Below, one piece after another: positions 46,202-57,618 of a stretch of 64,000 nucleotides of DNA (positions are counted from its first letter, which is position 1; each line of letters starts with the position of its first letter). The DNA is from Pyxicephalus adspersus. Lineage: Eukaryota > Chordata > Amphibia > Anura > Pyxicephalidae. The stretch covers positions 17,620,428-17,684,427 of the forward strand of contig NC_092863.1 in assembly GCF_032062135.1 (NCBI RefSeq). The letters are read 5' to 3'. A program made the position numbers and the translations under genes. Under the pieces are notes generated by a model. The model was not told the DNA's origin, did not search any database, and saw only the letters and a list, made by a program, of their open reading frames with translations.

Positions 46202-48414
46202 ATTAAAAATATTGTACATGCCCACTGCAAGTGGTGCCTTTTCTATGCTACAAGCCTTTTCTTTTACTGTACTAAGTCATTTGAATAGTTCCTTGGAGTC
46301 CCAAATTCAGTAGAGTGATTAGCACATTAGTAAAGTCACTGCTATTTTTTATATACAGTACATGCTGCCATTAAAATTAAAATAAGAGGTATGAAGTGGG
46401 TAAGGGGAGCAGACATATATATGTAATGGCATGGGGCAGGTATAGGGCTGCAGAATAGTCTGGGGTAGAAAAGTCTGCCCCCTGCCAGCAGCTGCAGACT
46501 TTAGTGTGCAAGCTACACTTGTGCTGCACAGCATGCATCTCAAAGCTGTGCATTCTGTGGTTAGGCAGCATCATGCTGAAGAATAACAAGCAAATCCTTG
46601 TGTAGTGACTTCACTCGTATAGGAACTCATATGAGGATTTTTTCAAGTGCCTCCTACAAATTAGGAATATGTGCACATAAGCCTTTTCTAAACCTGAGCA
46701 ACCTGGGAAAATTAAATAAATGTCAAAAAATGTGACTTCTATAGAAAACATGTTAAAACAATCAGTAGACCCAAAGCTATGAGCAGCCCGTGTTCTTTGA
46801 GACTTTATGTTTTCCTGTAAACGAACGGCATTAGCTGCTGGCACGGGAGAGACTTTCTACTTCGGCTGTAGCTGCTTTAAAAAGAAACAAACTGTTAGAC
46901 ATTGGTCATCATTTGATGCAAACTAAATGTATTTTTGGTAACTTAAAGCTACATAGCTCCAATTCATTCTATTCCATTGTGTGAAATATATAATAGATTT
47001 TCAAAAATGTTTAGCATGCAAGAAAATGTTCAATATTTTTTTACAGAAAAAACATAAAAAAGAATAGAATGATGTATGTGTCAAAAAAACATGTTTCTAT
47101 CCATCAACTTACAAGTTGAACTGTTTGTTTCATGTAAACATGGTAATAGTAAATCAGCCGGCACTAAAAAAAAACATAATATGCGTTCACTTTAAAAATG
47201 ACAGAATCTCATTGTTCCAAGACATATTATCAATTGTTCAGACTCCATGCAGTAACCACAAGTCTTTCCTGCACTGATCTAAAAATCAGACCACATAAGT
47301 CAGCACTACAAACAGAGCATAGGCTTACAACATGTTCACATATTGCTTTGCAAAACTGGATGATAGCCAATCGTATTTTCTATTTCAGATGTACAGCAGC
47401 AAAACAGAATAGCCATTTGATTCCATCTGTGCGTTTCGCTGCTTCTAGGGACAAATCACATTTGCATAAAAGCTTTGGCTGTGCCATCCCCCTTGTAAAA
47501 ACCCAACACCTCCAAGCATCCTGATCATTTTCCACTAAATGCATGGCTGCTCCAATTTACACATCTGCAAAGTGACTATTGTATGTGTGATGGGATTCTA
47601 AAAATCAATGATGCAGCTGCCAGAATTTGTTTCTGTGTTTCTTGAATATCCTAAAAGGTAAAATCTCAAACCCCCATCTTGGCTAGAAGATGCTAGCTCA
47701 CTGATTAATTTTTGGCTGCACGCACAACTGTACACCACTCCAGTGATGAATTGGTTTTTAGGGAGTAGCCCACGTGGTAACAATGAAAGCAAGCAGTACA
47801 TAACAACGGCTAGAAAGGAGAGAACAGCCCATAACTTAGGCTTGGATCCATCTGCAAAAGTGTTTTTGTCACATAGCTAAGGTAACTATTTTCCAGCCTT
47901 AAAAAAAGGCAAAATAATGTATAACAGGACGCCATAGAAAATAATTATAGGGACTTGTAAGTCTCTAGCATGATTTTTAAAGAAGAATTAGAGAATTTAA
48001 AGAAGAAATGGCTCTTTTGGGGTGCCTTAATATGTTAATTTGCTACCATTTTGTAGTTCACCAGCTATTTTTGACCTTCCATGTTGGTGCCATTTAAGTT
48101 GTTTTTTTGGTTCATTGTGTGCTTGGGATTCATCATTTGGGTAACTGTCTTCTGGAGATCTACCATGCCAACTATGCCATATCAGTTATCTTTTTACCAA
48201 AAAAATAGGGGGTTGAAAAGTGTCCTACACATTTGGTGACCTAATTACTAAAGGAGCAAGACTATTTTATGTCCAGTAGGTCACACCTTCATTTTCTTTT
48301 GATACCCAATGAAGATTTAGTCCATAAGGTTCATCCCCGACCCAGCGAAGATTTAGTCCTAAAGGTTCTTTTAGAACGATGCTGTGCTGCCTACCTGTAT
48401 TTTGGCATCCAACA
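46202..48414. other. Unassigned non-coding stretch
   Basis: AT-rich with no recognisable gene or repeat. A 108-codon plus-strand frame (47198-47524) shows no recognisable domain. Confidence 0.45.
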
Positions 48415-48419
48415 CATTG

Positions 48420-48655
48420 GGCCGAATTAAATACAGCTCTCCAAAACTGGAGAAGATAAACTATAATATGAGAACCTGGTTGATCCCACAAATCTGGAAT
48501 AAATTTCTATTTAATAATAATTAAATAGATTAATAATAATGCTATTATTTGGCAAATGTTTCGATTCTGGACCAGATCTATTCTAGTTTGCTAGATCACC
48601 TAGGTTCTCCTATGATAGTCTACCTTCTCCAGTCCTGGAGAGCGTTATTAAATCA
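48420..48655. mobile_element. Palindromic MITE, ACTATCATGGG-like subtype
   Basis: GGCCGAATTAAATACAGCTC with ATGAGAACCTGGTTGATCCC on the left; TTCTCCTATGATAGTCTACC and ATTAAATCAGGCC on the right. An AT-rich stretch with TTAATAATAATTAAATAG has grown or inserted at the centre. No clean 5-bp target duplication. Confidence 0.8.
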
Positions 48656-50315
48656 GGCCAAATGAATGGTGGAAATCTCTAGAACTGCATTGCTCTTCAC
48701 ATCATGACTACATAACCAGAGGCGTAATACATACCATTAACACTTTACAAGAATCAAGAAATCAATACGCCTGGGTTGATTTATATATCTTGACTTAAGT
48801 TGGGCCACTTATGAAAATTGGATAGTTCCATGAAGCCATGATTGGATGGCCTGACATGATGTTCATTAGATCTAAACAAATTGTAATGCTTCTTGTGTGA
48901 TAATACTAATCTACATAATGTTAGCTATAGCAGTCGATTGTACAGTAAAGTCGTAGGGTTTCACAATATATTTTCCTGCTGTGTGTTGACGTACCAATGA
49001 AAATTGCTTATGTTTTGTAAGAACTATTATATATTACAAATGACAAGGCAAGTGACATCATCAAATGCTGTAATTTGATGGCTACATTATAGCAATTTGA
49101 AGCCTGGCCCACAAAGTATCCGCCACCATTGTGTTACAATAGATAAAACAGATGTTACCTTTCTAACAAATCCTCAATGTTTAGCTCAATGTGTCTTTTT
49201 ACTAGGATCATATGTAACAGACTCACTGGCATATCACTGTTCCTAGAAACACTAGTGATAAGTGCTGTAACAATGGTTCCCCTCCAGCTGCTTATTATTT
49301 GCACATTGCAGTCCTGTCCTGCTTTTCTCCATCATTCACACTCTCTGCCTTCCTCTAGTCTCATCTACTGTTCTCCATATGCTACACATTGATCCATTTC
49401 TCAGTCACTCTCCTTTATTCTGTTCCCCCTCCCTTCCAGCTGCTCTCCCCTGGAATGTTGAAGATTGATTCATTTTATAGATAAGCCCGGTGTCTCCCCC
49501 TATCTCTCCAACCCCCAACTGCTCACGTCTCCCTCCTTTCTTTTCTTCCCCTTCTCCCCCTTTATCTCCTCTCCCTCCTCTGTCTGTCAGTAGAAGTGAT
49601 TCCTCTCCACAAATGCCTCCCGCATTCCCCATGTTGTAACCTCCATGGAATGTTCAAACTCGTTACAGATGTGTTCCCACTCTTCTTGCTGGGGCCCATG
49701 AATTAACCCTTCTTTGACCTACTTGAACCCGCTGTCCATTTACCCCCAGTCCTGTCCAGAATCAGACCTGTAGTGGTAAGTTGATACTAATGGTGTCTTT
49801 GCAACCAATGTTCTCAGAAACGCTTAAAAGATTATTCTCATACAGGCAGAAACTTTAAAATTTGTCTCCAAATATACCCAAGATGGTTTTAGAAGCTGGG
49901 GGCTGTACATATGCAAATAACACAATTTTATTAATAATAAAATAATATACACCGTAATTCTGTGACTAAGCCCCAGCCTGAATACTGAAAGCCAAGGAGA
50001 ACTTTCACACATATATTTTAAAAAAATCCACTTGATGTGTTGGATAGCTTTAGGCATGAGGATGCAATAAAAAAATTAAAGCTAAGGGCCTTGTTATTTA
50101 AATTACTGTACATGGCATCTATATTACGTTACCATTCGAGATGTAAATAGTGAAAGAAGAAATTAAAGTCTTTTAATATACTTTGAAACAAAAGAGTTAA
50201 TCTTTTTGGAAAAAGTGCTATTAATGAGTGTCAATTAATTAGTTTTAACATTGAGTGGCCATGTTTGTTTTGGTATGTATGCAGTCAATGCTTCCTGCTT
50301 AGCAGTCCTACACAA
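48656..50315. other. Unassigned non-coding stretch with pyrimidine tract
   Basis: 49395-49620 is strongly pyrimidine-rich on the plus strand (CTCCCCCTATCTCTCC, CTTTTCTTCCCCTTCTCCCC). No exon or repeat family recognised. Confidence 0.5.
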
Positions 50316-50446
50316 TAGGGTTTGTTTATAAAGAAGTCAATCTGGCATCTTGTGGAGAAACCTACAGGTTTCAAAGAAAGCAATTGATTCTCCACCAGTA
50401 AATGTTTTAGTGATGATCAGATTCACTCCTTTATAAATAGATCCTA
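50316..50446. mobile_element. Possible small TIR element
   Basis: TAGGGTTTGTTTATAAAGAAG at the left end is an imperfect inverted match of CTCCTTTATAAATAGATCCTA at the right end. ATTGATTCTCCACCAG occupies the centre. 131 bp, non-coding. Confidence 0.45.
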
Positions 50447-50689
50447 ATGCTGTTTATTACAAATTTTATCTTGCTGGGAGTCTACCAGTCTGAAAGAATA
50501 CAGTAGAGTCATGCAGTTTCTAATGACAGTATATATCCACAATTCATATGGTATCTACGGACCATGTTCCACAGGTAGTATAAAAAATAAGACATCAATT
50601 GAGTTCAGTCTAAAGATACAAAAATCATAAAATAAAGGCATCTTGTAATCTCAAATACCTAAACCCACAGTAAATCCAAAGGATGGCAA

Positions 50690-51115
50690 AAAACTGATAA
50701 CACATGCATAATGCTCTCTTCTCTCCTCCAATGACCTCATAAAGACTTCCTCACTCATAACCTCCTCACATGCACGACTGCAAGACTTTTCTAGAACTGT
50801 CCCAACTCTCTGGAATGGTCTTGCTTGTCCTATTCGGCTTGCTCCTACTTTCTGCTCATTTAAAGAGCACTCAAAACAATTTTTTAAAACTTGCCTACCC
50901 GTCTTTCTCTGTCTATTAAAACCCTCACTACTTCCCACCACTCCCTATCTCCTCTCCTATTGTGTGAGACTTCCCCCACCTCCTAGATTGTAAGCTCTTC
51001 TGGGCACGGTCCTCTCCTCATCCTGTGTCTGTCTGTCAATTGCAACCCCTATTAAATGTACAGCACTGCGTAATATGTTGGCGTTATATAAATCCTGTTT
51101 AATAATAATTAATAA
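50690..51115 (+). mobile_element. LINE 3' end: RT-ORF C-terminus plus 3' UTR tail
   Basis: Plus-strand translation from about 50766 gives FSRTVPTLWNGL, then FCSFKEHSKQFFKT, matching the pattern FS..AP.LWN.LP followed by a SFK..LKT.LF block that ends many CR1/L2-type LINE polyproteins. The 3' part is the shared tail: CTCCTAGATTGTAAGCTCTT, CAACCCCTATTAAATGTACA, GCACTGCGTAATATGTTGGC and AATAATAA. This copy ties the orphan tails in the window to a LINE. A minus-strand 96-codon frame over the same bases is a shadow. Confidence 0.65.
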
Positions 51116-52160
51116 TAATGCAAGACTTATAATACATGGTCCATATATTGCTCTAACTCTTCCTGGCCCCCAAGGTGATCATATACCCCCAAATCAATAC
51201 TTTACAGTGTTATTTCTTGTAAATATTTAAGGTCAGTTATATTTTGTGAATTTAGAAACACGTCTAGTTGGCTATAACTAGCTCCTATCTTTGCAGACCT
51301 TTCTGGAAAGACCCCATTTTCCTCCAGGTACACAGAATGCCCCCTTTTGTGACAACCTTAAAAAGAACAACTATTTACCAAGATGTATTGTATAGGCACT
51401 TTACATCTTGCACTTTTACATAATTGTCTCTTCTCAAAGGAGAAGAAACTCATTTAAGTTAATCTCTCCTGAGGTCTTGTATTCCCCTATAATTTAGCTG
51501 TCCATCTCTGTACTCTTTCCAGTTCCACAACATTGCAATCTAGGTTGCATAGACTTTAGGATATATAAGAAGCCCAGGAGGAGCAGATGTTTTTACTCAA
51601 AGTAAGATATAGGTAACTGAAAATAATAATGCGATTCAGTAATGTCAACATGTGCCCTACTGAATCACATAAAGGAATGATAGTCTGCTTTAATGGAGAA
51701 CCCATGTCTCATATTGGTTTTAAATGTACTGCTCGGCTGGAGATCCAACAAAGCACATTAGATGTTCACTTTCTACAACCTCAGTGGCTGTCACAAAGTT
51801 TTCTCAGTGTGTTCAGGACAACTAGCCAACATAGACTGGAGCCAGAAATGGATATTTACACATTTTTATGTAATACAGGCAATAGGTACTATTTACACAT
51901 CAATTCAGAGACATCTGTAGCTCAGAGTGCAAACAGAAAAAATGCAGTGGATATTTTTGGTACTTTTTAATAAAAAAAAAAAAAAAAAATCCTTAAACCC
52001 CGGTCATGGAACTTTGCTAGGTCTCAAAAGTCATTAATTCTTTCTAGGCAGTTTGGAGGAAGCATTTTCTCCTTCCTCTAAGTAATAGGAGGCAGCAGGA
52101 GGGGAGTCATGTCAGTCACTTGTCAATACAATCAAGTACAGGACTGTCACATCTCAATTT
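51116..52160. other. Unassigned non-coding stretch
   Basis: Contains a 113-codon plus-strand frame (51629-51970) ending directly at an AATAAA plus 17-A run (51970-51989). No domain recognised and no flanking duplication found, so a retrocopy is not established. Confidence 0.45.
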
Positions 52161-52405
52161 AAGGCTTTCTTGACTTTTTAACATGAAGTCCCTAAAATAA
52201 CTTTTATGTCTTAGGGAACTCCTGCTATAATTACTAAAGCCATAGCTTACTCTACATTAACCTGGTGATCAATAGAAAGAATGACTCTTATATTGCTGGC
52301 CAGTGAGAAGAATGTCAACCCAAAAATCATTGGTGGCAGTTAAACTGTACTGAGCAACACGGAACCCCAAGCAAACTCTGGAGGAACCCTGGTTGAAAAA
52401 AACTG
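52161..52405 (+). mobile_element. hAT-like MITE (~280 bp family), degraded
   Basis: AAGGCTTTCTTGACTTTTTA, TATTGCTGGCCAGTGAGAAG and AACTCTGGAGGAACCCTGGT, then TGAAAAAAACTG, align with the element at 4159. Termini are mutated and the flanking 8-mers do not match. Confidence 0.65.
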
Positions 52406-52748
52406 ATCTTGCAGATGCTGATTCTAAAGAATGCCAGAACAAAAGTTTTTATCATCCCGAAGAGAAAAGCGGATGAAGGCAATGTGTGTACTAATAGATA
52501 CTAATAGATACATATGCATTGCTTAGAATGTAACCAACCCTGTAATGAACAATTAAGTAGCTACGTCAAATGTTTATAAAGTGATCTGGTGGGACTGTCC
52601 CTCTTTCAGGTCCAAGTTCCTTTTTCCCTCTTCAGTTATCCTCTACAGAAAATTAGATCTTTACTAAGCAGCACCTCCAAGATTTAGGTGAGATACTTGA
52701 AGAAATTACAAATAAAACTGATCTGGTGAAAATATTTTAATAATCGAA
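52406..52748. other. Unassigned non-coding stretch
   Basis: Short spacer between two DNA transposon relics; nothing recognised. Confidence 0.45.
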
Positions 52749-53774
52749 CTGAAAAAGTTAATTCATCACATGGAGAAAATAAGTACATACTTACATTTAC
52801 CACCACCTGATATATATGAAACTAGAGTCAGATGTTTCAGATTAGGTGGCAATAATGAAAACCACCTTGGAGACTGTGCTGGTGGAACTTGTCTGATTAA
52901 AACCTCAGATATTAGGGCTATGGTGTTCTTTTCTACTACTAATGTGTGCAGTGTCTTTAGGCAAAGATCAAAAGAACTCAAGACCCTCAAAAAGAAGGTT
53001 GAGGATGACTATGAGTCTAGCAATAGATTTAAAAAGATCATTAAATTAAATGAACTCTGTAAGTGTCTTCCACTGTAAGTGTACATTTTACAGGCTGGCC
53101 CAACAAATTAAAAGCAGGAACTGATCATTATTTCTCATCACCAAGAACTAACAAAATTATTTAGAGAGATCTGAAGGTAATTCATGTACAGTTGGTGTCA
53201 AAGTGCATGCATCTACAATTCCAGATAGCAAGGGGGGCTGTGTCAGGAAAAAAAAGCCTTTGCTGTCCTAAAGGAACTAAAGTTTGCCAAGGAACATATA
53301 GGCAAAAACCAAGCAATCTAAAATACGTGCTGTAGAATAAGGATAGTTGTTTGTCCCCAGTAACAATCCAAAGTCAGCAGTTCAGAAGAACCCCTTACCA
53401 ACTTTGAAGCATGGTAATGGAAAAATATGGTTTCTGCATTGTTGGGTCTGGGCAGTTTTCGTTTATATTGTCAACTGTGAATTCACCATTTTATGTAGTT
53501 GTGCTTTATAGCTTTGTGAGTCCATCTGTCCAAAAGTTGAAATGAATCTTTCAACATACTATTGATTGGAATTACAAAAGCAAATCCAATCAAGGGCTTG
53601 ATTTAAATCCCAATAAAATGTTGTAGGTGATTTGAAACAGACTGTTTAATAAGAAAGTCAAACATATAACTGAAATTTGCAGTGAAAGTGGTCACAATTT
53701 TATTTTGGTCAAAAGTAATTTCTGCCAAAGGGGGTAATGCCAGCACATGAGGCCAAGGATGTACTTTTTCACAG
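52749..53774 (+). mobile_element. Tc1/mariner element relic
   Basis: About 1.03 kb, the size expected of a slightly deleted Tc1-like element. CTGAAAAAGTTAATTCATC at the left and ATGTACTTTTTCACAG at the right are degraded inverted ends; TA follows on the right. The interior carries recognisable remains of a transposase (separate entry), and the 3' part TTTCTGCCAAAGGGGGTAAT is a typical Tc1-like 3' segment. Non-functional. Confidence 0.82.
52968..53640 (+). pseudogene. Tc1-like transposase pseudogene
   Basis: Translation beginning at 52968 reads SKELKTLKKKVEDDYESS then NRFKKIIKL, matching the N-terminal helix-turn-helix region of Tc1-like transposases (family pattern SKEL..DLRKK..DAYESGKGFKKI). 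It lies in residues 67-95 of an open 101-codon frame that opens upstream at 52770. After a stop at 53076 further family pieces appear in other frames: a KKKPLL-like block near 53250, FAKEH at 53283-53297, and KHGNGKIW at 53407-53430 (family KHGGGSVMVWG). The DDE catalytic region downstream is too degraded to place residues. In intact members the protein binds the element's ends and cuts and pastes it at TA sites. Multiple stops and frameshifts make this copy dead. Confidence 0.8.
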
Positions 53775-53822
53775 TACACTCATATTGTGTACATACTTTT
53801 TCACATGACCAAGGCTCTACTA

Positions 53823-54093
53823 CAGCTTTTTTTCAACCTGGGAGAACCCTTGAAAAAACTTTAGTCTTTAGTGAACCCCTTCTATAATTACTATATCCAC
53901 AGATCACATTACATTAGCTTGGTAGTTAAGAGGAATAATGCCTCTTACATTTCTGGACAGTGATTAGAATGTCACCTTTACAAATAGCCAAAAAGTTTAT
54001 TAGTGCCACTTTAACTGACCTTAGCGGCACAAACGCCCCATTGCTCAAGGAGACCCTGATAACCTCTGGAGGAATCCTGGTTGAGAAAATCGG
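53823..54093 (+). mobile_element. hAT-like MITE (~280 bp family)
   Basis: CAGCTTTTTTTCAACCTGGG at the left; AACCTCTGGAGGAATCCTGG then TTGAGAAAATCGG at the right. Flanking CTCTACTA (53815-53822) and ATCTACTG (54094-54101) agree at 6 of 8 positions. The interior shares CTTCTATAATTACTAT and CATTAGCTTGGTAGT with the copy at 4159. A 106-codon open frame at 53960-54280 overlaps it by chance. Confidence 0.75.
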
Positions 54094-54101
54094 ATCTACT
54101 G

Positions 54102-55988
54102 CACAGCAAACTAATGATCAGAATAATCAATCTGATGAGTCTTTGTCCAGCAAGCAGGCAGGTGAAGCACAAAAATTGTCATCCATTCATCCAGGCTATG
54201 CAGCATGGCAGGTTTGTGAATCATTAAACTGGCTTAACACTTACCTTCATCCTGCCCACACTAAACACTGTAATCTGTAGGGGGCATTTATATTCACTAT
54301 ATATACATATTATAATAAACCTGCTAAAAATCTGCATATCTGTCCATTGAACATTCTTCTTATGTAAACCAAGTTGGCCTTTATGGTTAGCTACTTTGTA
54401 AAGTCTTAATCAAGGTTTAGTGGCCTTTTTATTTTATGGTAACATGATTATTGTTTTACTCTATAAACAACAAAGATGAATTTTCCATGCGGATATAATT
54501 ATTTTTCTATAAGGACAGAGGGGGTTAAGAGAGTTCTTTCTGCTTGGGAAACCCAGCGGGACTCCCTTATGAAGTTGTGTGTATCTGGGTGGTGTCAGAT
54601 GTGGGGGGTTAGTCTATGTTTCCTGTGCGGACAGATAAACAGAGTGTTTGGGATGTGTAGTACAACTTCTGGCACACGCAACGACTCCCCTCCTATTCTG
54701 GTTTAGCGCCCTTGTTTCTACATGCTAAGAACACGTCCCATCCAGATGTACTGGAGTGTGCCCCGGTGTCTTTGGGTTAACCCTCTTTATTCCAAGATAG
54801 TGCTGGGGGATTCTGACTGCAGATGATATTTTGTGTATCAGACTAAAGCAATATTACGAGTGACCCCCCTTCCCTGGCGAGAAGTCAAAACAATTACTCA
54901 CTAACCCCATCACAGAAAAAAATTTACCTAATCTTAGAATACAACTTAGCATTAAGTATTCAAATGCAACCTGCAAGCAGGACATCTGTTGAACGATTTA
55001 AATGTGGGGATGCCAATTGCCCTCTGCACACACAAACTGTGTTAATCTTGTCTCTCATGCCGAATCAGTGCTTACCTGGCAATTTTGTTTGTGGTTACCA
55101 GGGTTTGTTAGAATCTGACTGCTAGATTTTTGGCCTGCACAGTGGTTTCCTAAATGGTGGCGATCTCTGGAGTGCCTCCTGCCTTTGTTTGAAAGTGAAT
55201 TTATTCTTTTAAGCAATCCTGATCTTTGCCCATGCAGACGAACAAGACAGATTTGCTTTAATGCCCACTTACATGGAGCATGGGGGCAAATAGAATAGTT
55301 ACCACCTCTAGGTATAGAGGAGAATGTGATTCACTACCTTTGCTTTCAATGGCAATTACCATGCACAGTCACCCCAGGATCTTAATAATCCTTACAACTG
55401 TTTAAGCTCCTAAAAAATGGCAATCAAGGAAAGGTAAAGCTGTGGTAATGGAAAGTACTGTCAAAGCATTAAGCCCTTTAGTCATGACAATAAATACTTT
55501 TAACTATTACCCCCAATCAGTTTCTCATTGTTTGTTTTAGCGATTGGTATTTTTTACCACTGAGCCACCACACAGGTAAGAATTATATTTACAGCTTTAA
55601 GGCCACACTTCTGAAGTTGCACAGGCAGCAGTAAAACATGAAGCTTTCTATGTTCTGTACAACACACTGCTGGCACATTGCTACATGAAAGAGGGAACTG
55701 CGCCATAGCATTCAATGTGTTTAATATTTAATGTGGATTATGTCTGTTTTTCATGCATTCAAATGCAGGAGAGCTGGCTGGAAAATAACAAAAGTGTAAA
55801 TTAGCCTTTACAGCTGAAATCATATCCCCCTCCCCTGCTCAGGCTGTATTAAAAATATCATCATCCTAGCACATGTTAAATCCCATATCCATATGTTCCG
55901 AGTCTTTACATACCCCAAATATTTCATATCCAGTGTTACATTTTTCTGTTACAACGCTTTAGTTCATTAGGCCGAAGGCAAAGTACAG
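54102..55988. other. Unassigned non-coding stretch
   Basis: No recognisable gene or repeat, except CTTTGCCCATGCAGACGAAC near 55226, resembling the small palindromes at 32227 and 46079. A 76-codon frame at 54476-54706 has no known domain. Confidence 0.45.
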
Positions 55989-56155
55989 CAGTGTTTCTCT
56001 ACCAGGGTTCCATGGAACACTATAGTTCCTCCAGAGTTTGCTGGGGGGTCCTGAGCAATAAGCAATTTGTGCATTTCAGGTCAGTTTAAGAAATACTATC
56101 TGCAAGGATGTTATCTTTCCCACTGCCCAGCAATGTAAGAAGTATTATGATTGAT
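55989..56155 (-). mobile_element. hAT-like MITE fragment, reversed
   Basis: CAGTGTTTCTCTACCAGGGT, then TCCTCCAGAGTTTGCTGGGG, is the reverse complement of the right end of the ~280-bp hAT MITE (AACCTCTGGAGGAACC then TGGTTGAGAAACACTG). It fades at about 56155, so the other end is lost, close to the neighbouring long-inverted-repeat element. Confidence 0.65.
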
Positions 56156-56162
56156 ATGAGTG

Positions 56163-56835
56163 CTGCATTAAAGAAACAAATTGGAAATATACCAATGGGG
56201 CTTTCACAACAGTTATTTTCCATAAAATTTTCAACACTTTATTACAAAGAAGTTTTCCATAAAATTGTCCATTAAACATTAAAAACATAGCTTGCCATTT
56301 AGGCACCCACAATCTTTGAGATCAATCTGGACTCCCTCTCGATCATCTAGCTGGAAATATTTGGTCAACGAATTTACAAGCAAAAATTCTCCAAGTTATT
56401 GATTCCTTGGATTGAAGGAGTGGATCCAGGTCCTAATTGGATACCCCTGTTGGAATGAACATAGCTTTGTTGATCACTAAATGAGGATTTGGAGGGTGTT
56501 TGGATTGACCCTCGAGTGGTGGGCTGTGGCTCTCGCCGTTCCCCTGTGCTTGCCTCTGCACTGGGTTACCAAGTGAATCCTTTACATTGTAAGAAAAATT
56601 GTGCTGAAATATATAAAAGTGTTGAGTTGAATCCCTGAAGAAGTAGACTTTGTCTACAAAACATTGGATAGGGAAGGATAAGTAATAATTTGAGCTTTTG
56701 TACCACGCAAATATGATGTTTTTAAGGTTTAATGGACAATTTTATGTAACTTTGTAATAAAGTGTTGAAAATTTTACGGAAAATGCCTGTCATGAAAGCC
56801 CCATTGGTATATTTCCAATTTTTTTTTTAATGCAG
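56163..56835. mobile_element. DNA element with ~125-bp terminal inverted repeats
   Basis: 56163-56291 (CTGCATTAAAGAAACAAATT, GGAAATATACCAATGGGGCT, CATAAAATTTTCAACACTTT) is the reverse complement of 56713-56835 with a few substitutions and indels. The ~420-bp centre has no coding frame and includes CCCTGAAGAAGTAGACTTTG, then TCTACAAAACATTGGATAG, a motif pair I associate with other amphibian repeats. Clear target duplication not found. Confidence 0.85.
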
Positions 56836-57237
56836 TTTGTAATCGGGGGTGTTGAGAGTAACAAATAATTTTGGGATCCTACAAGAAGAAAAAAAATGAA
56901 TATTAATGAGTGCTGTACATACAATACACACACTTCCTATGCTGTCCTCAATAGGAGTGATTAACGGTCATTCCTGATCGGTCATTCATCAATCTGCTGT
57001 GAATATTTGTTTTACCTTTTTTCACTTGTATACATTTTTTTTTCTGTGCTTGATTATCATTTTGTGCATTTTGATTTATTTTTTACTTCATCAGTGTGCA
57101 CACATTAATTGCTGTATCTGGGGACTTCTTACCTTGCAGTAATGTGCAGTGTTGCTTCTGGGTTGACAAGACTAGTCCCAGGCTCCTGAAACTGCACCTT
57201 GAAATGATATCTTCAAGTCCACATTAGTACTGGAGCT
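56836..57237. other. Unassigned non-coding stretch
   Basis: AT-rich spacer between two inverted-repeat elements; nothing recognised. Confidence 0.45.
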
Positions 57238-57618
57238 TAAGCTGCGTACACACTTCCAATAATTATCGTTGGAAATCTTTCACAAAAAAGGTGACCAACG
57301 ACGCCGACGAATGAGGATTGTCATTGGAAATGAACGACCGTCACAGCGGATCTGATTGGCCGACGATCGTTCGCTATCTATAATGTGTACGGTCGTTCAG
57401 TGATTGTGCATGTTTCTGCAATACACTTTCTCCTTTACATGTTCAAACGATCGTATCTAGTGTGTGTACATTATTGGTGGATTATATTTGAATGATCGTA
57501 TCGTTACAGCATGTACAGAATTGTGCACAATACAATTGTTCAAATATAATCGTGCATAATCTTAGATCGCTCGTAATCGTTCGTTTTCTAACGATAATAA
57601 TGTGTGTACCCAGCTTTA
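57238..57618. mobile_element. CpG-rich palindromic MITE, complete copy
   Basis: TAAGCTGCGTACACACTTCC at the left and GTGTGTACCCAGCTTTA at the right are inverted ends; TA or TTA is duplicated at the borders. The interior (AACGACCGTCACAGCGG, CGACGATCGTTCGCTATC, TTTCTCCTTTACATG) is the reverse-complement arrangement of the copy nested at 33978. CpG-dense, non-coding. Confidence 0.88.

Noticed and set aside
51629..51990. Processed retrocopy: 113-codon frame followed by AATAAA and poly-A
   Set aside because: No recognisable protein and no flanking target duplication could be found; the poly-A may be coincidental.
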